DNA of 64,000 nucleotides, taken from Devosia naphthalenivorans. GTDB taxonomy: Bacteria > Pseudomonadota > Alphaproteobacteria > Rhizobiales > Devosiaceae. Each line of letters starts with the position of its first letter. Positions within the stretch are counted from its first letter, which is position 1. Under the pieces are notes generated by a model, which saw only the letters and a list, made by a program, of their open reading frames with translations, made no database searches and was not told the origin of the DNA. The stretch is from the NCBI RefSeq assembly GCF_003056355.1, contig NZ_PYVW01000001.1, positions 434,001 to 498,000 on the forward strand, given 5' to 3'. Positions 45,325 through 54,593 of this stretch are shown here, in pieces. Made by a program: the position numbers and the translations under genes.

Positions 45325-46080
45325 ATGCGAAGTCAAGGTTTGACCTGGGCGGAAACCCGGGACCGTATAGATGTCGAGATTACCTCCGGCCGCCTGGCGC
45401 CTGATACCAGGCTGCCCTCCGAGCCGGAGCTGTGCGTGCTTTATGGCACGCGGCGACACTCGTTGCGCAAGGCGCTGGCGGCACTTGTGGCAGAAGGCAA
45501 GTTGCGGGTCGAGCATGGGCGCGGCACGTTTGTGGAGCGCGCGCCGCTGCTCAACTATGTCATTGGTTCACGTACGCGCTTTCGCGAGAACCTGATGTCG
45601 CAGGGGCTCACCGCCTCGGGCGAGACGCTGGCCGAGATGAAGACACAGGCCAGTGCACGCGTGGCGGCGGCTTTGCAGATCGAGGTGGATGCGCCCGTGT
45701 TTGCCCGCTCCTGGCGCGGTTTTGCCAATGACCTGCCAATCAGCATGGGGTGGGGCTATCACGACGCGGAACGCTTTCCAGATCTGCAGGAACGGCGGCG
45801 CACGATCGGCTCGATCACCGAAATATACCGCACCTATGGCATCACCGACTATCGCCGGCTGCGCACCACGGTCTTCACGCGCATAGCTTCGGAAAGCGAG
45901 GCCGGCATGCTGATGCTGCGAGCCGGCCAATCCGTACTGGTGGTGCAAAAGATCGACGCCGAACTCGGCGGGCGTCCGATTGGTTTTTCCGAGGCCGTAT
46001 GGGCCGGCGATCGTGTGCAGTTCACCTTCGAAACCGACCAGCCCACCGTCATGACGACCAAAAGAGACAGCGATGTATAA
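45325..46080 (+). CDS. phnF: PhnF, GntR/UTRA regulator of phosphonate genes
   Basis: A 251-residue regulator with an N-terminal winged helix (SGRLAPDTRLPSEPELCVLY, TRRHSLRKALAALVAEGKLR) and a UTRA ligand-binding domain (ERRRTIGSITEIYRTYGITD, EAVWAGDRVQFTFE). PhnF regulators usually head and repress C-P lyase operons. Its stop overlaps phnG by eight bases. A perfect palindrome just upstream is a likely binding site. Confidence 0.92.
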   Translation: MRSQGLTWAETRDRIDVEITSGRLAPDTRLPSEPELCVLYGTRRHSLRKALAALVAEGKLRVEHGRGTFVERAPLLNYVIGSRTRFRENLMSQGLTASGETLAEMKTQASARVAAALQIEVDAPVFARSWRGFANDLPISMGWGYHDAERFPDLQERRRTIGSITEIYRTYGITDYRRLRTTVFTRIASESEAGMLMLRAGQSVLVVQKIDAELGGRPIGFSEAVWAGDRVQFTFETDQPTVMTTKRDSDV

Positions 46081-46516
46081 CGACACCCCTGCGGGCGGGC
46101 CTAACCATGCCGCAGCGCTCGATATCCTGGCCCGGGCGCGGCCCGAGCGGCTGAAGCCGTTGGCAGAAACTCTTCTCGAAAATCTGGGCGATATCTCCGT
46201 GGTCACCAATCGCACGGGGCTCGTCATGCTGCCGATGCGCGACACGGTCGAGAATGTCGACTTTCACCTTGGCGAAGTGCTGGTCAGCGAGGCGCAGATC
46301 GCCGACGGCGCCGGCTGTGTCGGCTACGGCATGGTGATCGGTCGCGATCTCGAGCGGGCCATGGCCATGGCCGTCGTGGACCTCCACATGGCTGCCCGGG
46401 GCGAAGACCTGGCCACCACCCGTTTTCTTTCGGATGAGCGAGCTCATCTTGCCGCCGCGGACGAGTTGCGCATGCGGCAGGTGGAAGCGACGCGCGTCGA
46501 GATGGAGACATTCTGA
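46073..46516 (+). CDS. phnG: PhnG, C-P lyase core subunit
   Basis: PhnG is part of the PhnGHIJ core complex that attaches ribose triphosphate to phosphonate and cleaves the C-P bond. The 147-residue product has the family pattern ILARARPERLKPLAETLLEN, GLVMLPMRDTVENVDFHLGE and CVGYGMVIGRDLERAMAMAV. It overlaps phnF by eight bases and phnH by one base. Confidence 0.93.
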   Translation: MYNDTPAGGPNHAAALDILARARPERLKPLAETLLENLGDISVVTNRTGLVMLPMRDTVENVDFHLGEVLVSEAQIADGAGCVGYGMVIGRDLERAMAMAVVDLHMAARGEDLATTRFLSDERAHLAAADELRMRQVEATRVEMETF

Positions 46517-47055
46517 TGCTGACAATTGCTCCGCCCGATCTTCCCGAACTGCGTGCCAACGCGACCTTCGAAGCGTTGATGTGGGCACTGGCCCGGCCCG
46601 GCGACAGCCGCGAAATGCCCGAGGCTGGCCTTGCTGCAATCATCGACACGCTGGTCGATCTCGAATGCAGCGTTTTTGCCGACGAGCCCGGATTGCGAGC
46701 TCATGCGGCGGCGACCGCCGCGCTCGTGACGGATGATGTCGGCAGCGCTGACCATGTGTTTCTTACCTCGTTGGAGGGAGCGGAGACGCAGCTAGAACGC
46801 CTTCGTTGTGGCAGCGCGCTTTACCCCGACGATGGCGCGACCTTGGTGGCGATGGTGCAGCACGGGCGAGGACAGCGCGTACGGCTTTCCGGTCCGGGCG
46901 TCGATGGCACCGTGGCCCTAACCCTTGCTGTATCGCCGGCCTTCTGGGCAATGCGCGCCATACTTTGCGCCTACCCGGAAGGTTTCGACATGCTTCTTGT
47001 CGATGGCCGCTCGGTCATCGGTATTCCGCGCTCGACCCAAGTAGAGGTGCTCTGA
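46516..47055 (+). CDS. phnH: PhnH, C-P lyase core subunit
   Basis: The 179-residue structural subunit of the C-P lyase core. It shows the usual N-terminal FEALMWALARPGDSREMPE region, SALYPDDGATLVAMV, and a C-terminal IGIPRSTQVEV that fits the typical PhnH ending (GLPRTT-type). The ATG shares one base with the phnG stop and its stop shares one with phnI, so translation is coupled. Confidence 0.9.
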   Translation: MLTIAPPDLPELRANATFEALMWALARPGDSREMPEAGLAAIIDTLVDLECSVFADEPGLRAHAAATAALVTDDVGSADHVFLTSLEGAETQLERLRCGSALYPDDGATLVAMVQHGRGQRVRLSGPGVDGTVALTLAVSPAFWAMRAILCAYPEGFDMLLVDGRSVIGIPRSTQVEVL

Positions 47056-48140
47056 TGGCCTATGTCGCAACCCGCGGTGGCGAACGGGCCATCGAACAGG
47101 CCGAACGGCTGTTCCGGCAAGATCTGGGGGCAATCGACGCCGCGCGCGTGGAATCCATTCAAAAGACCATGCCCTATCTCATCGACCGCGTGATGGGCGA
47201 AGCCTCGCTCTATAGCGAGGAACTGGCCGCGCTAGCGCTGGCGCAGACCGGTGGCGAGCTTTCCGAGGCGGTGCTGGTGTTGCGTGCTTGGCGCACGACG
47301 CAGCCGCGCATCGCCATTGCCCGGCCGGTGCAGCAGGACGAGTTACTAACGCAGCGCCGCATCTCCGCAGCATTCAAGGATATTCCCGGTGGCCAGATTT
47401 TGGGGCCAACCCTGGACTATTCGCATCGTGTGCTGGCGACTGATGTGCTCGAAGGCAAGCCTTTCACACCCCCGGCGGTGGACGCAGCGGCAAGGCCAGC
47501 ACCATCCCGCCAGCCATCGCTCGCCAACTGGCAGCGCCAGCAGGGTCTCGTCGCGCCGGTCAATGTCAACGCAGTGGCGCCGGAAGACATTCCGGATTTT
47601 ACGCGTGAACCATTGCTGTTTCCAGCCTCAAGGGCGCACCGCCTTCAAAGCCTGGCGCGCGCGGAGACGGGGGGCGTTCTGGCGCTCGGTTACTCGGCCA
47701 TGCGCGGCTATGGCAATGCCCATCCCACCGTCAACGAACTGCGTCTCGGCGAAGCCGAAGTCGTAGTGCGCCACCCGCGGGGGACGGAATTCTCCGCCGG
47801 CCGCGTGCGGGTCAGCCAGGCCGAGGTGACGTCCAAAGAAAAGGGCGGCTATCTCGAACTCGGTTTTGCCGCGACCTTCGGCTGGAACGAAGTCAAGGTC
47901 ATCGCCGCCGCAACGCTCGACCTCAACTCGGCCGAAGCGCCGGTCGGCTCGGCGGTGCATGAAGAATTCTACCTCTACCATACCGAAAGCGTGGAAGCCT
48001 CGGGCTTCTGCATTCACTTCAAGCTGCCGCACTATGTCACCTTCCAGTCCGTGCTGGATGCCATGCGCGACGCCAAGGCGACGAAAGCTGCGGCAGATAT
48101 AACACCGGTCGAAACGCGCCAGACGGAGCCCGCAGAATGA
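47055..48140 (+). CDS. phnI: PhnI, C-P lyase core subunit (nucleosidase)
   Basis: PhnI replaces the adenine of ATP or GTP with phosphonate. The 361-residue product starts MAYVATRGGERAIEQAERLF and shows RISAAFKDIPGGQILGPTLD, LGYSAMRGYGNAHPTVNELR and FKLPHYVTFQ. The region after GYLELGFAATFGWNEVKVIA is more divergent from enterobacterial and rhizobial PhnI than the rest, where those have an ERKAMxMALxDRAL segment. The frame is open further upstream, but the coupled ATG at 47055 is the real start. It overlaps phnJ by four bases. Confidence 0.9.
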   Translation: MAYVATRGGERAIEQAERLFRQDLGAIDAARVESIQKTMPYLIDRVMGEASLYSEELAALALAQTGGELSEAVLVLRAWRTTQPRIAIARPVQQDELLTQRRISAAFKDIPGGQILGPTLDYSHRVLATDVLEGKPFTPPAVDAAARPAPSRQPSLANWQRQQGLVAPVNVNAVAPEDIPDFTREPLLFPASRAHRLQSLARAETGGVLALGYSAMRGYGNAHPTVNELRLGEAEVVVRHPRGTEFSAGRVRVSQAEVTSKEKGGYLELGFAATFGWNEVKVIAAATLDLNSAEAPVGSAVHEEFYLYHTESVEASGFCIHFKLPHYVTFQSVLDAMRDAKATKAAADITPVETRQTEPAE

Positions 48141-49051
48141 GCCTTGCTTCTCTTACCAAGCCCTGGGCTGCGACCAGCTATGGCTTTCTCGATGCTTCGG
48201 CGAAGCGTGAACTGAGGCGCAAGATGCTCAAGGCCATCTCCGTGCCCGGCTGCCAGATGCCCTATGCCAGCCGCGAAGTGCCCATGGCACGCGGCTGGGG
48301 AACCGGCGGACTGCAGGTGACGCTGACGCTAGTCAACCCGAACTCGAGCGTCAAGGTGATCGATCAGGGCGCCGACGACGGTGTCAACGCCGCTTCGATC
48401 CGCCGCTTCATCAGCCGCGTTTCGGGAGCAAGCGAAACCTGGGACACTCTGGCCGCCTCGATCGTCCAATCCCGCCACCGCGTCCCGGAGGAGGTGATGG
48501 GCGAGGATCAGGTGCTCGTCCTGCAAGTGCCCAATCCCGAGCCGCTGCGTGGGGTGGAGCCCAATATTTCCGTCGCCCGGCAGATGCATGCGGACGCCGA
48601 CTACGGCAAGCTCTGGCTAACGCTCTATGAGCAGATCGTGCGCAAGGGCCGGATCATGCAGGGCGCGGCTTATCCTTCTATGGTCAATGGCAGGCATGTG
48701 ATGACACCGTCACCCATTCCGCGCTGGGACGTGCCCAAGCTCAACATGGCCAGGCACCTGACCTTTCTTTCGGCCGGACGGGAAAAGCGGCTCTTCGCGG
48801 TGCCTCCCTTTACCCGGGTGGAGCCGCTGGTGTTTTCCGATCGCCCCTATCGCGTGGAAGACCATGCCGATCTCACCTGCCGGCGGTCCAACGTGTCGGG
48901 CTTTTTCATGAACGAGTTGCCCATCGATGGCGGCGGTTCGGCCTTTGAAGTGTCCGACAGCAATCTGGGGATCAAGGCCATCCGGCAGGCGGAAGGCGCG
49001 CCGGCCGAAATCGGCAAGACCTGGTACCGCAATGGGGAGTTTTCGGCATGA
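48137..49051 (+). CDS. phnJ: PhnJ-like C-P lyase protein lacking most Fe-S cysteines
   Basis: PhnJ is the radical-SAM subunit that breaks the C-P bond. The 304-residue protein is clearly PhnJ: YGFLDASAKRELRRKMLKAI, GWGTGGLQVTLTLV, VIDQGADDGVNAASIRRF and GREKRLFAVPPFTRVEPL are conserved, and the Gly equivalent to the E. coli glycyl-radical Gly32 is present (VPGCQ, G38). But the C-terminal cluster region, normally CxxC...C...C, reads C248-RR-S251, then V272 and G278, so three of the four E. coli cysteines (C244, C266, C272) are replaced. The whole protein has only two Cys. No frameshift restores them. It overlaps phnI and phnK by four bases each. Confidence 0.88.
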   Translation: MSLASLTKPWAATSYGFLDASAKRELRRKMLKAISVPGCQMPYASREVPMARGWGTGGLQVTLTLVNPNSSVKVIDQGADDGVNAASIRRFISRVSGASETWDTLAASIVQSRHRVPEEVMGEDQVLVLQVPNPEPLRGVEPNISVARQMHADADYGKLWLTLYEQIVRKGRIMQGAAYPSMVNGRHVMTPSPIPRWDVPKLNMARHLTFLSAGREKRLFAVPPFTRVEPLVFSDRPYRVEDHADLTCRRSNVSGFFMNELPIDGGGSAFEVSDSNLGIKAIRQAEGAPAEIGKTWYRNGEFSA

Positions 49052-49869
49052 GCCTCGATCTGGGTCTTCCGGCGCTCGACCGTGCTGCGCCCCGCCTGAT
49101 GCGGGCCGAACCGCTGCTCGCCATGCGCGATATATCCAAAACCTATGGCGATGTGCGCGCCCTGCGTCACGTCGATGCCGTGGTTTATTCGGGCGAGGTC
49201 ATGGGCATTGTGGGCGAAAGCGGCTCGGGCAAGTCGACGCTGTTGCGCATGATGAACCTGGAGGACACGCCCGAGAGCGGCGACTACCGCCTGCGTTTGC
49301 CACAGCGGGACGATGGCAATCTCTTCGATCTCGGCCGCTATGACCGCCGCATGCTCTGCGCACGTCACATCGGGATCGTCTATCAGAACCCCCATCTTGG
49401 CCTGCTGATGCGCCATAGCTCGAGCGGCAATGTCGCCGAGCGCCTGCTCATCGCTGGCGAGCGCAGCTTCGACGTGCTTCGCGCCAAGGCACGCGAAGCG
49501 CTTGATGCTTCCGAGTTCCCGCTCTCGCGCATGGATGCTCGGCCGATCGAATTGTCGGGCGGCATGCAGCAGCGCGTGCAATTGGCCAAGGCCATTGCGC
49601 TGGAACCGGCTCTCCTGCTGCTGGACGAGCCGACCACCGGACTCGACGTTTCGGTGCAGGCGCTGGTGCTCGATACGCTGAAGCGCCTGCAGCGCGACCG
49701 CAAGATCACCATGGTTCTCGTCAGCCATGATTTGGGTGTCATCCGCACAATGGCCGACCGCGTCATGGTGATGCGGCATGGCGAGGTGGTGGAGCAGGGG
49801 CTGGCCGACCAGGTGTTCCAGGACCCGCAGCATCCCTATACTCAGCAACTCGTTCACGCCAAACTCTAG
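49048..49869 (+). CDS. phnK: PhnK, C-P lyase ABC-type ATPase
   Basis: PhnK is an ABC-class ATPase that docks on the PhnGHIJ core through PhnJ. The 273-residue product has Walker A GESGSGKST, signature LSGGMQQRVQLAKAI, Walker B LLLLDEPTTGLD and H-loop VSHDLGVI. It has an N-terminal extension of about 20 residues. It overlaps phnJ by four bases; phnL begins ten bases later. No transport partner is implied. Confidence 0.92.
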   Translation: MSLDLGLPALDRAAPRLMRAEPLLAMRDISKTYGDVRALRHVDAVVYSGEVMGIVGESGSGKSTLLRMMNLEDTPESGDYRLRLPQRDDGNLFDLGRYDRRMLCARHIGIVYQNPHLGLLMRHSSSGNVAERLLIAGERSFDVLRAKAREALDASEFPLSRMDARPIELSGGMQQRVQLAKAIALEPALLLLDEPTTGLDVSVQALVLDTLKRLQRDRKITMVLVSHDLGVIRTMADRVMVMRHGEVVEQGLADQVFQDPQHPYTQQLVHAKL

Positions 49870-49879
49870 GGAGCAGACC

Positions 49880-50614
49880 ATGAGCGCATCCACTCCACTG
49901 CTCCGCGTCGAGGGTCTGACCAAGACGTTCCGCATGTATCACCTCGACAGCATGCTTCATGCTTTCGAAGGCGTCAGCTTCGATCTGCATGAGGGCGAAT
50001 TCCTGCTGCTGCGCGGCCACAATGGCGCGGGCAAATCGACGCTGCTACGCACCATCTGGCGCAGCTATCTGCCGGTAGGGGGCCATCTGTGGTACCGCTC
50101 GCAACTTGGCGATATCGATCTCGCGACCGCCGCCGATGTGGACATTGCGCTGCTGCGCCGCGAGGAGATAGGCTTTGTTACCCAGTTCCTCAATGCGCGC
50201 CCGCGGGTTGCCGCGCAGGACATCGTCGCCGAGCCTCTGCGCCTCGCCGGTGCCGGGCAGGCCGAAGCGCTGGATCAGGCACGGCACTGGCTCGATCAGT
50301 TCGGCGTGCGTCCGGAATTATGGCGTGCGTATCCCAGCACATTTTCGGGTGGCGAGCAGCAAAAGGTCAACCTGGCCCGCGCATTGATCCTGCCGCAACG
50401 CCTGCTGTTGCTCGATGAGCCCACGGCTTCTCTCGATGTGGGAGCCCGAGCGGCCCTGGTACGGCGCCTTGCCGATCTAAAGGGGCAGGGGGTCGCGATT
50501 GTCGGTGTCTTCCACCATCCCGGCGACGTGGCGCAATTGATCGACCGCGAAATCAACCTCAACACCAGGGTGGTCAGCGACCACAGCGAGCGAGAAGACC
50601 ATGTGGCTGTCTAA
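49880..50614 (+). CDS. phnL: PhnL, C-P lyase ABC-type ATPase
   Basis: PhnL is the second ABC-type ATPase of the C-P lyase system. The 244-residue product has FRMYHLDSMLHAFEGVSFDL (a typical PhnL start), Walker A GHNGAGKST, signature FSGGEQQKVNLARAL, Walker B LLLLDEPTASLD and a VGVFHHPGD H-loop. A GGGAGCAG ribosome site precedes ATG 49880. Its last 14 bases overlap phnM. Confidence 0.92.
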   Translation: MSASTPLLRVEGLTKTFRMYHLDSMLHAFEGVSFDLHEGEFLLLRGHNGAGKSTLLRTIWRSYLPVGGHLWYRSQLGDIDLATAADVDIALLRREEIGFVTQFLNARPRVAAQDIVAEPLRLAGAGQAEALDQARHWLDQFGVRPELWRAYPSTFSGGEQQKVNLARALILPQRLLLLDEPTASLDVGARAALVRRLADLKGQGVAIVGVFHHPGDVAQLIDREINLNTRVVSDHSEREDHVAV

Positions 50615-51800
50615 TTTCCGTATCGTTCTTGCAGACCGCGTCGTCGAACGCGGTGCCCTGCGCATCGAAGACGGCGTGATCGTCGAAGTCAGCGAAACGG
50701 CGGTTGCCAATGCTGACGTCGAGGGCAATGGCCTTCTATTGATGCCGGGCATGATCGACATGCATGGCGATATGATCGAGCGCGAAGTCGAGCCACGTCC
50801 TGGCGTGCGCATGCCCATGGAGATGGGACTTCGCGACCTCGACATGAAATTGGCGACGAGCGGCATTACCACCGCTTATGCCTCGCTCTCTTTCGCACCC
50901 GGTTCGACCTACGGCCACATGCGATCTTATGACGTCACCAGCGAAATGATCCGCGCCGTTGCCGCCGCGCGGCCGAACCTGTTGATCGACCATCGTGTGC
51001 ATGCCCGTTTTGAGGTCACCTTTCCCGCAGCCTTGTCGGTGGTCAAGGAACTGGTGGGCGAAGGATCGGTAGATCTGGTGTCGCTTTGCGATCACACGCC
51101 GGGGCAGGGGCAATACCGGAACCTGGATTTACAGGCCGCCAACATTTCCAAGAACAAAGGAATTCCGATCGAGGCGGCGGTCGAGCAATTGCAGCAGCGC
51201 ATTCGCGACCGCAAGGAAACAGCCGGCGATATGACCGTCACGTTGCGCGCCATTACCCAATATTGCGCGCTGCACGGCGTGCCGGTCGCGAGCCATGACG
51301 ATGACACGGTTGAAAAGGTTGAGTTGATGGACCAGCTCGGCGCCAATATCAGCGAGTTTCCGGTGACATTGGAAGCGGCCCGAGAAGCCCACCAGCGCGG
51401 CATGCTTAATGCCATGGGCGCGCCAAATGCGCTGCGTGGTCAGTCCTATTCGGGCAATCTTTCGGCGCGCGAAGCGCACGAGGCCGGCGTGCTTGATCTG
51501 CTTGCGGCAGATTACCACCCGAGCGCCATGCTGCCGGCCGTGCTGGTGCTGGCCAAGAGTGATCCCGATGGTCTTGCCGGGGCCACGCGCCTAACCACGC
51601 TCAATCCGGCGCGTGCGCTCGGACTTGAAGACCGTGGCCAAATTCGTGCGGGTCTTCGTGCGGATCTGCTGATTGCCAGCGACGCAGGCGTTGGCCGCGT
51701 CCATGCCACGCTATCGCGCGGCCACATTGTATATTCCGACGGCACGCTTGCCTTTGCGCCGATCGGAACACGTCACGAGGATGTCATTCGAATGAGTTAA
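50601..51800 (+). CDS. phnM: PhnM, RPnTP diphosphohydrolase
   Basis: PhnM removes pyrophosphate from ribose-1-phosphonate triphosphate before C-P cleavage. The 399-residue amidohydrolase-fold protein has the metal site [11 protein letters not shown] (about residues 53-63), [21 protein letters not shown] and VASHDDDT. The stop codon region overlaps the second PhnF-type palindrome. phnN and phnP, which act next in many species, are not in the window. Confidence 0.94.
   Translation: MWLSNFRIVLADRVVERGALRIEDGVIVEVSETAVANADVEGNGLLLMPGMIDMHGDMIEREVEPRPGVRMPMEMGLRDLDMKLATSGITTAYASLSFAPGSTYGHMRSYDVTSEMIRAVAAARPNLLIDHRVHARFEVTFPAALSVVKELVGEGSVDLVSLCDHTPGQGQYRNLDLQAANISKNKGIPIEAAVEQLQQRIRDRKETAGDMTVTLRAITQYCALHGVPVASHDDDTVEKVELMDQLGANISEFPVTLEAAREAHQRGMLNAMGAPNALRGQSYSGNLSAREAHEAGVLDLLAADYHPSAMLPAVLVLAKSDPDGLAGATRLTTLNPARALGLEDRGQIRAGLRADLLIASDAGVGRVHATLSRGHIVYSDGTLAFAPIGTRHEDVIRMS
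51784..51795. promoter_or_regulatory. Candidate PhnF operator 2 (12-bp palindrome)
   Basis: The same perfect palindrome TCATTCGAATGA as at 45304, within an identical 15-base stretch. It covers the last codons of phnM and lies 58 bases before the phnC ATG, so it could control a separate phnCDE transcription unit. Confidence 0.6.
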
Positions 51801-51853
51801 TCGTGTCATTGAAGCCAATTAGGGTTCAAGCATCGAAACTCGCAGGTTGCGTC

Positions 51854-52669
51854 ATGCTGGAACTGAGGAAAGTCACGAAGCGCTTCGGCGACACGATTGC
51901 AGTCAACAATGTGTCTCTGTCCTTCGCGCCCGGCCAGATGGTCGGTGTGATAGGACGATCCGGCGCTGGAAAATCGACGCTGCTGCGCCTGATCAACCGG
52001 CTGGCAAGTGCAGGCGAAGGCCGGATCACCTTTGGCGATCTGGATGTAGGGGCTCTCGAAGGCAAGGCGTTGCGTGCCTGGCGAGCGCGCTGCGCCATGA
52101 TTTTCCAGCAGTTCAACCTGGTGAACCGCCTCGACGTGCTCACCAATGTCATGATCGGCCGCATCGGCACGGCGTCGACCTTGCCGATCATGTTCAAGCG
52201 CTTTCCGGAAGGCGATCGTGCCAGTGCCGCTCTGGCGCTCGACCGGCTGGACCTTCTCTCTCAGGCGCTGCAGCGGGCCGACACCCTTTCGGGAGGGCAG
52301 CAGCAGCGCGTCGCCATAGCGCGGGCCCTGATGCAGAAGCCGAGCCTCATTCTTGCAGACGAGCCGATTGCCTCGCTCGACCCGCGCAATGCGCGCCTGG
52401 TGATGGATGCGCTGCGCGCCATCAACCGCCAGGACAAGATCACCGTCATCACCAATCTCCACACGCTCGATGCCGCGCGCGCCTATTGCGACCGGATCGT
52501 GGGCATGGCGCAAGGGCGCGTCGTCTTTGACGGCACGCCGGAGCAGCTCACAGGCGCCGTGATCCAGGAGATCTATGGTGACGATACCGAAACAGCAGTG
52601 GACGAGAACCTGACCTCGACCATGGCTGCAACCAGTCCGGCAGGACGACAGCTGGAGGCGGCCCACTAG
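51854..52669 (+). CDS. phnC: PhnC, phosphonate ABC transporter ATPase
   Basis: A 271-residue ATPase energising phosphonate import. It has the PhnC-type N-terminus ([20 protein letters not shown]), Walker [11 protein letters not shown]-loop [20 protein letters not shown], signature [15 protein letters not shown], Walker [13 protein letters not shown] and H-loop [10 protein letters not shown]. An upstream GTG (51803) leaves the frame open, but ATG 51854 begins the conserved domain. The gap to phnM is 53 bases. Confidence 0.93.
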   Translation: MLELRKVTKRFGDTIAVNNVSLSFAPGQMVGVIGRSGAGKSTLLRLINRLASAGEGRITFGDLDVGALEGKALRAWRARCAMIFQQFNLVNRLDVLTNVMIGRIGTASTLPIMFKRFPEGDRASAALALDRLDLLSQALQRADTLSGGQQQRVAIARALMQKPSLILADEPIASLDPRNARLVMDALRAINRQDKITVITNLHTLDAARAYCDRIVGMAQGRVVFDGTPEQLTGAVIQEIYGDDTETAVDENLTSTMAATSPAGRQLEAAH

Positions 52670-52701
52670 GCCGCTCCTTTCCCAAACTCGGAGCTACATC
52701 A

Positions 52702-53622
52702 ATGTTCACCTTGACGCGTCGCAGCCTTGCGGCTGCGCTGGTTTCGCTCGCCCTCGTTTCGCCGGTCCTGGCCCAGGAATGGAAATCGGAATATCCCGAA
52801 CTGACCATCGGCATCTCCTCGGGCGAGAACGAAACCGATGCTATTGCCCGCACCCAGCCCTATGCCGACTATCTCAGCCGTGAACTTGGCGTGCCGGTGA
52901 AGATTGTTCGGGGCACCGACTACGCCGCTGTCATCGAGGCCATGCGGTCGGGCCATGTGCAGTTTGCTTCCGTGGGTCCGGCCGCCTATGCCCTTGCCCG
53001 CAAGGTCATGGGCGAAGACATTGCTCCCGTTGCCGTGACGCTCGATAACGAAGGCAACCTTGGCTACTACTCGGTGATCGCTGTGCGCGCCGATAGTGCC
53101 TATCAGAGTCTCGAGGATATCAAGGGCCGGTCCTTCGCCTTCGCCGATCCGAACTCGACGTCGGGCTACGCGGTTCCTTCCTATTACCTGTCGACTGAGC
53201 TCAACACTTCGGCCGACCAATATTTCAGCGAAGTCGCCTTCTCTGGTGGCCATGAGCAAAGCGTCATGGCGCTGGTCAATGGCACTTTCGAGGCTGTCGC
53301 AACTCACTGGCGGAACGAAGAAGCCGGCAACATACAGACCATGGAAAAGAAGGGTCTGATCCCCGCCGGTTCGACCCGCATCATCTGGAAGTCGCCCGTT
53401 ATCCCGAACACACCGGTCATGATGCTGACCACCCTGCCGCAGGAGCTGCAGGAGGCATTCAGGATCGCGCTGATGGCCTTCCCGGAAAAAGACCCAGAAG
53501 GTTTTGCGATCTACAGCAATGGCACCTCGAGCGGCTATGTCGAAGCCAAGCACGAAGACTATCTCGATGTGGTCGCCATCACCGAGTTCAACGCAGCGGA
53601 ACGCCGCAAGAACGGCAATTAG
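52702..53622 (+). CDS. phnD: PhnD, phosphonate-binding periplasmic protein
   Basis: A 306-residue binding protein that delivers phosphonates to PhnCE. It has a signal peptide (LAAALVSLALVSPVLAQ), then PhnD hallmarks: LTIGISSGENETDAIARTQP, VKIVRGTDYAAVIEAM, the GPAAYALA loop, and FADPNSTSGYAVPSYYL, whose Ser/Thr bind the phosphonate group. It starts 32 bases after phnC and is followed by a perfect hairpin. Confidence 0.94.
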   Translation: MFTLTRRSLAAALVSLALVSPVLAQEWKSEYPELTIGISSGENETDAIARTQPYADYLSRELGVPVKIVRGTDYAAVIEAMRSGHVQFASVGPAAYALARKVMGEDIAPVAVTLDNEGNLGYYSVIAVRADSAYQSLEDIKGRSFAFADPNSTSGYAVPSYYLSTELNTSADQYFSEVAFSGGHEQSVMALVNGTFEAVATHWRNEEAGNIQTMEKKGLIPAGSTRIIWKSPVIPNTPVMMLTTLPQELQEAFRIALMAFPEKDPEGFAIYSNGTSSGYVEAKHEDYLDVVAITEFNAAERRKNGN

Positions 53623-53636
53623 CCAATTCTTTCCCG

Positions 53637-53659
53637 CCGGCACGTCCCAGACGTGCCGG
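53637..53659 (+). other. RNA hairpin between phnD and phnE
   Basis: CCGGCACGTC (53637-53646) and GACGTGCCGG (53650-53659) form a perfect 10-bp stem with a three-base loop. A weak TTTG follows, so it may be a partial terminator or an mRNA-protecting structure that raises phnD over phnE. Confidence 0.6.
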
Positions 53660-53678
53660 TTTGCTCCTGAGGGCGCCA

Positions 53679-54590
53679 ATGTCCACTCTCATCTCCAGCA
53701 ATGGTCGTCTGTCTTCCACGACGCGGGAGGAGCGTCTCCTCTCCTTTGAAGGCCGCTACCGGCAGCAACGATTCACTCGCCGCGCCTGGACCCTGCTTTA
53801 CGGGGCACTGTTCGTGGCGGCTCTTGTTGCATCCATTGTGGTTAGCGACTTCAGCGTGCCTGGCCTCGTGGAGGGCCTCCCCATGGCCTGGAACTATGTC
53901 GCCGGCACGCTGCCTACGCTCACGCTGGAGAATTTTTTCGGCGATCTGGCTGACTGGTACTGGGGGTTGCGCTTTTGGCTTCGGCTGCTAGTCGAGACGA
54001 TCCTGATGGGATTTGTCGGGACGGTACTCGGTGGCGTTCTGGCCTTGGCCTTGTGTTTTCCGGCGTCACGCAATCTCGTCGAGAACACGGGCATCTACTT
54101 CGCCGCCCGTCGCGCACTTGAATTCTTCCGGACCGTGCCGGAACTGGTATTTGCGCTGATCTTCGTTTTTGCGTTCGGCCTTGGGCCATTCGCGGGGGTG
54201 CTGGCAATCGCCGTCCACACCGCCGGTTCGCTCGGCAAATTGTTTGCCGAGATCAACGAAAATGCTGATCCACGACCAATCGAAGGCGTACGCGCCTCGG
54301 GCGGCAATTGGCCGATGATCATGCGCCTTGGCGTCGTCCCACAGGCGCTTCCCAACTATGTCAGCTATCTGCTGCTGCGGTTCGAAATCAACGTACGCGG
54401 TGCTTCGGCGCTCGGCATCGTCGGAGCCGGGGGCATTGGTCAGGACCTCTACGTTGCCATTCGCCAATTCGAATACACCGACATCTCAGCCAAAATGCTG
54501 CTGTTGATCCTCACCACCTTCGTGATCGACATCATCTGCGAAACAATTCGCCATCGCCTGATCGGCGCTGATCTAACGCAGAAGGCCTGA
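53679..54590 (+). CDS. phnE: PhnE1, phosphonate ABC transporter permease
   Basis: A 303-residue inner-membrane permease with about six helices and the PhnE-type EAA loop (NENADPRPIEGVRASGGNWP). GAGGG six bases before ATG 53679 selects the start. The C-terminal FDIICETIRHRLIG-like segment is usual. It is the first of two tandem permease genes that probably form a heterodimer. Confidence 0.93.
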   Translation: MSTLISSNGRLSSTTREERLLSFEGRYRQQRFTRRAWTLLYGALFVAALVASIVVSDFSVPGLVEGLPMAWNYVAGTLPTLTLENFFGDLADWYWGLRFWLRLLVETILMGFVGTVLGGVLALALCFPASRNLVENTGIYFAARRALEFFRTVPELVFALIFVFAFGLGPFAGVLAIAVHTAGSLGKLFAEINENADPRPIEGVRASGGNWPMIMRLGVVPQALPNYVSYLLLRFEINVRGASALGIVGAGGIGQDLYVAIRQFEYTDISAKMLLLILTTFVIDIICETIRHRLIGADLTQKA

Positions 54591-54593
54591 GCC

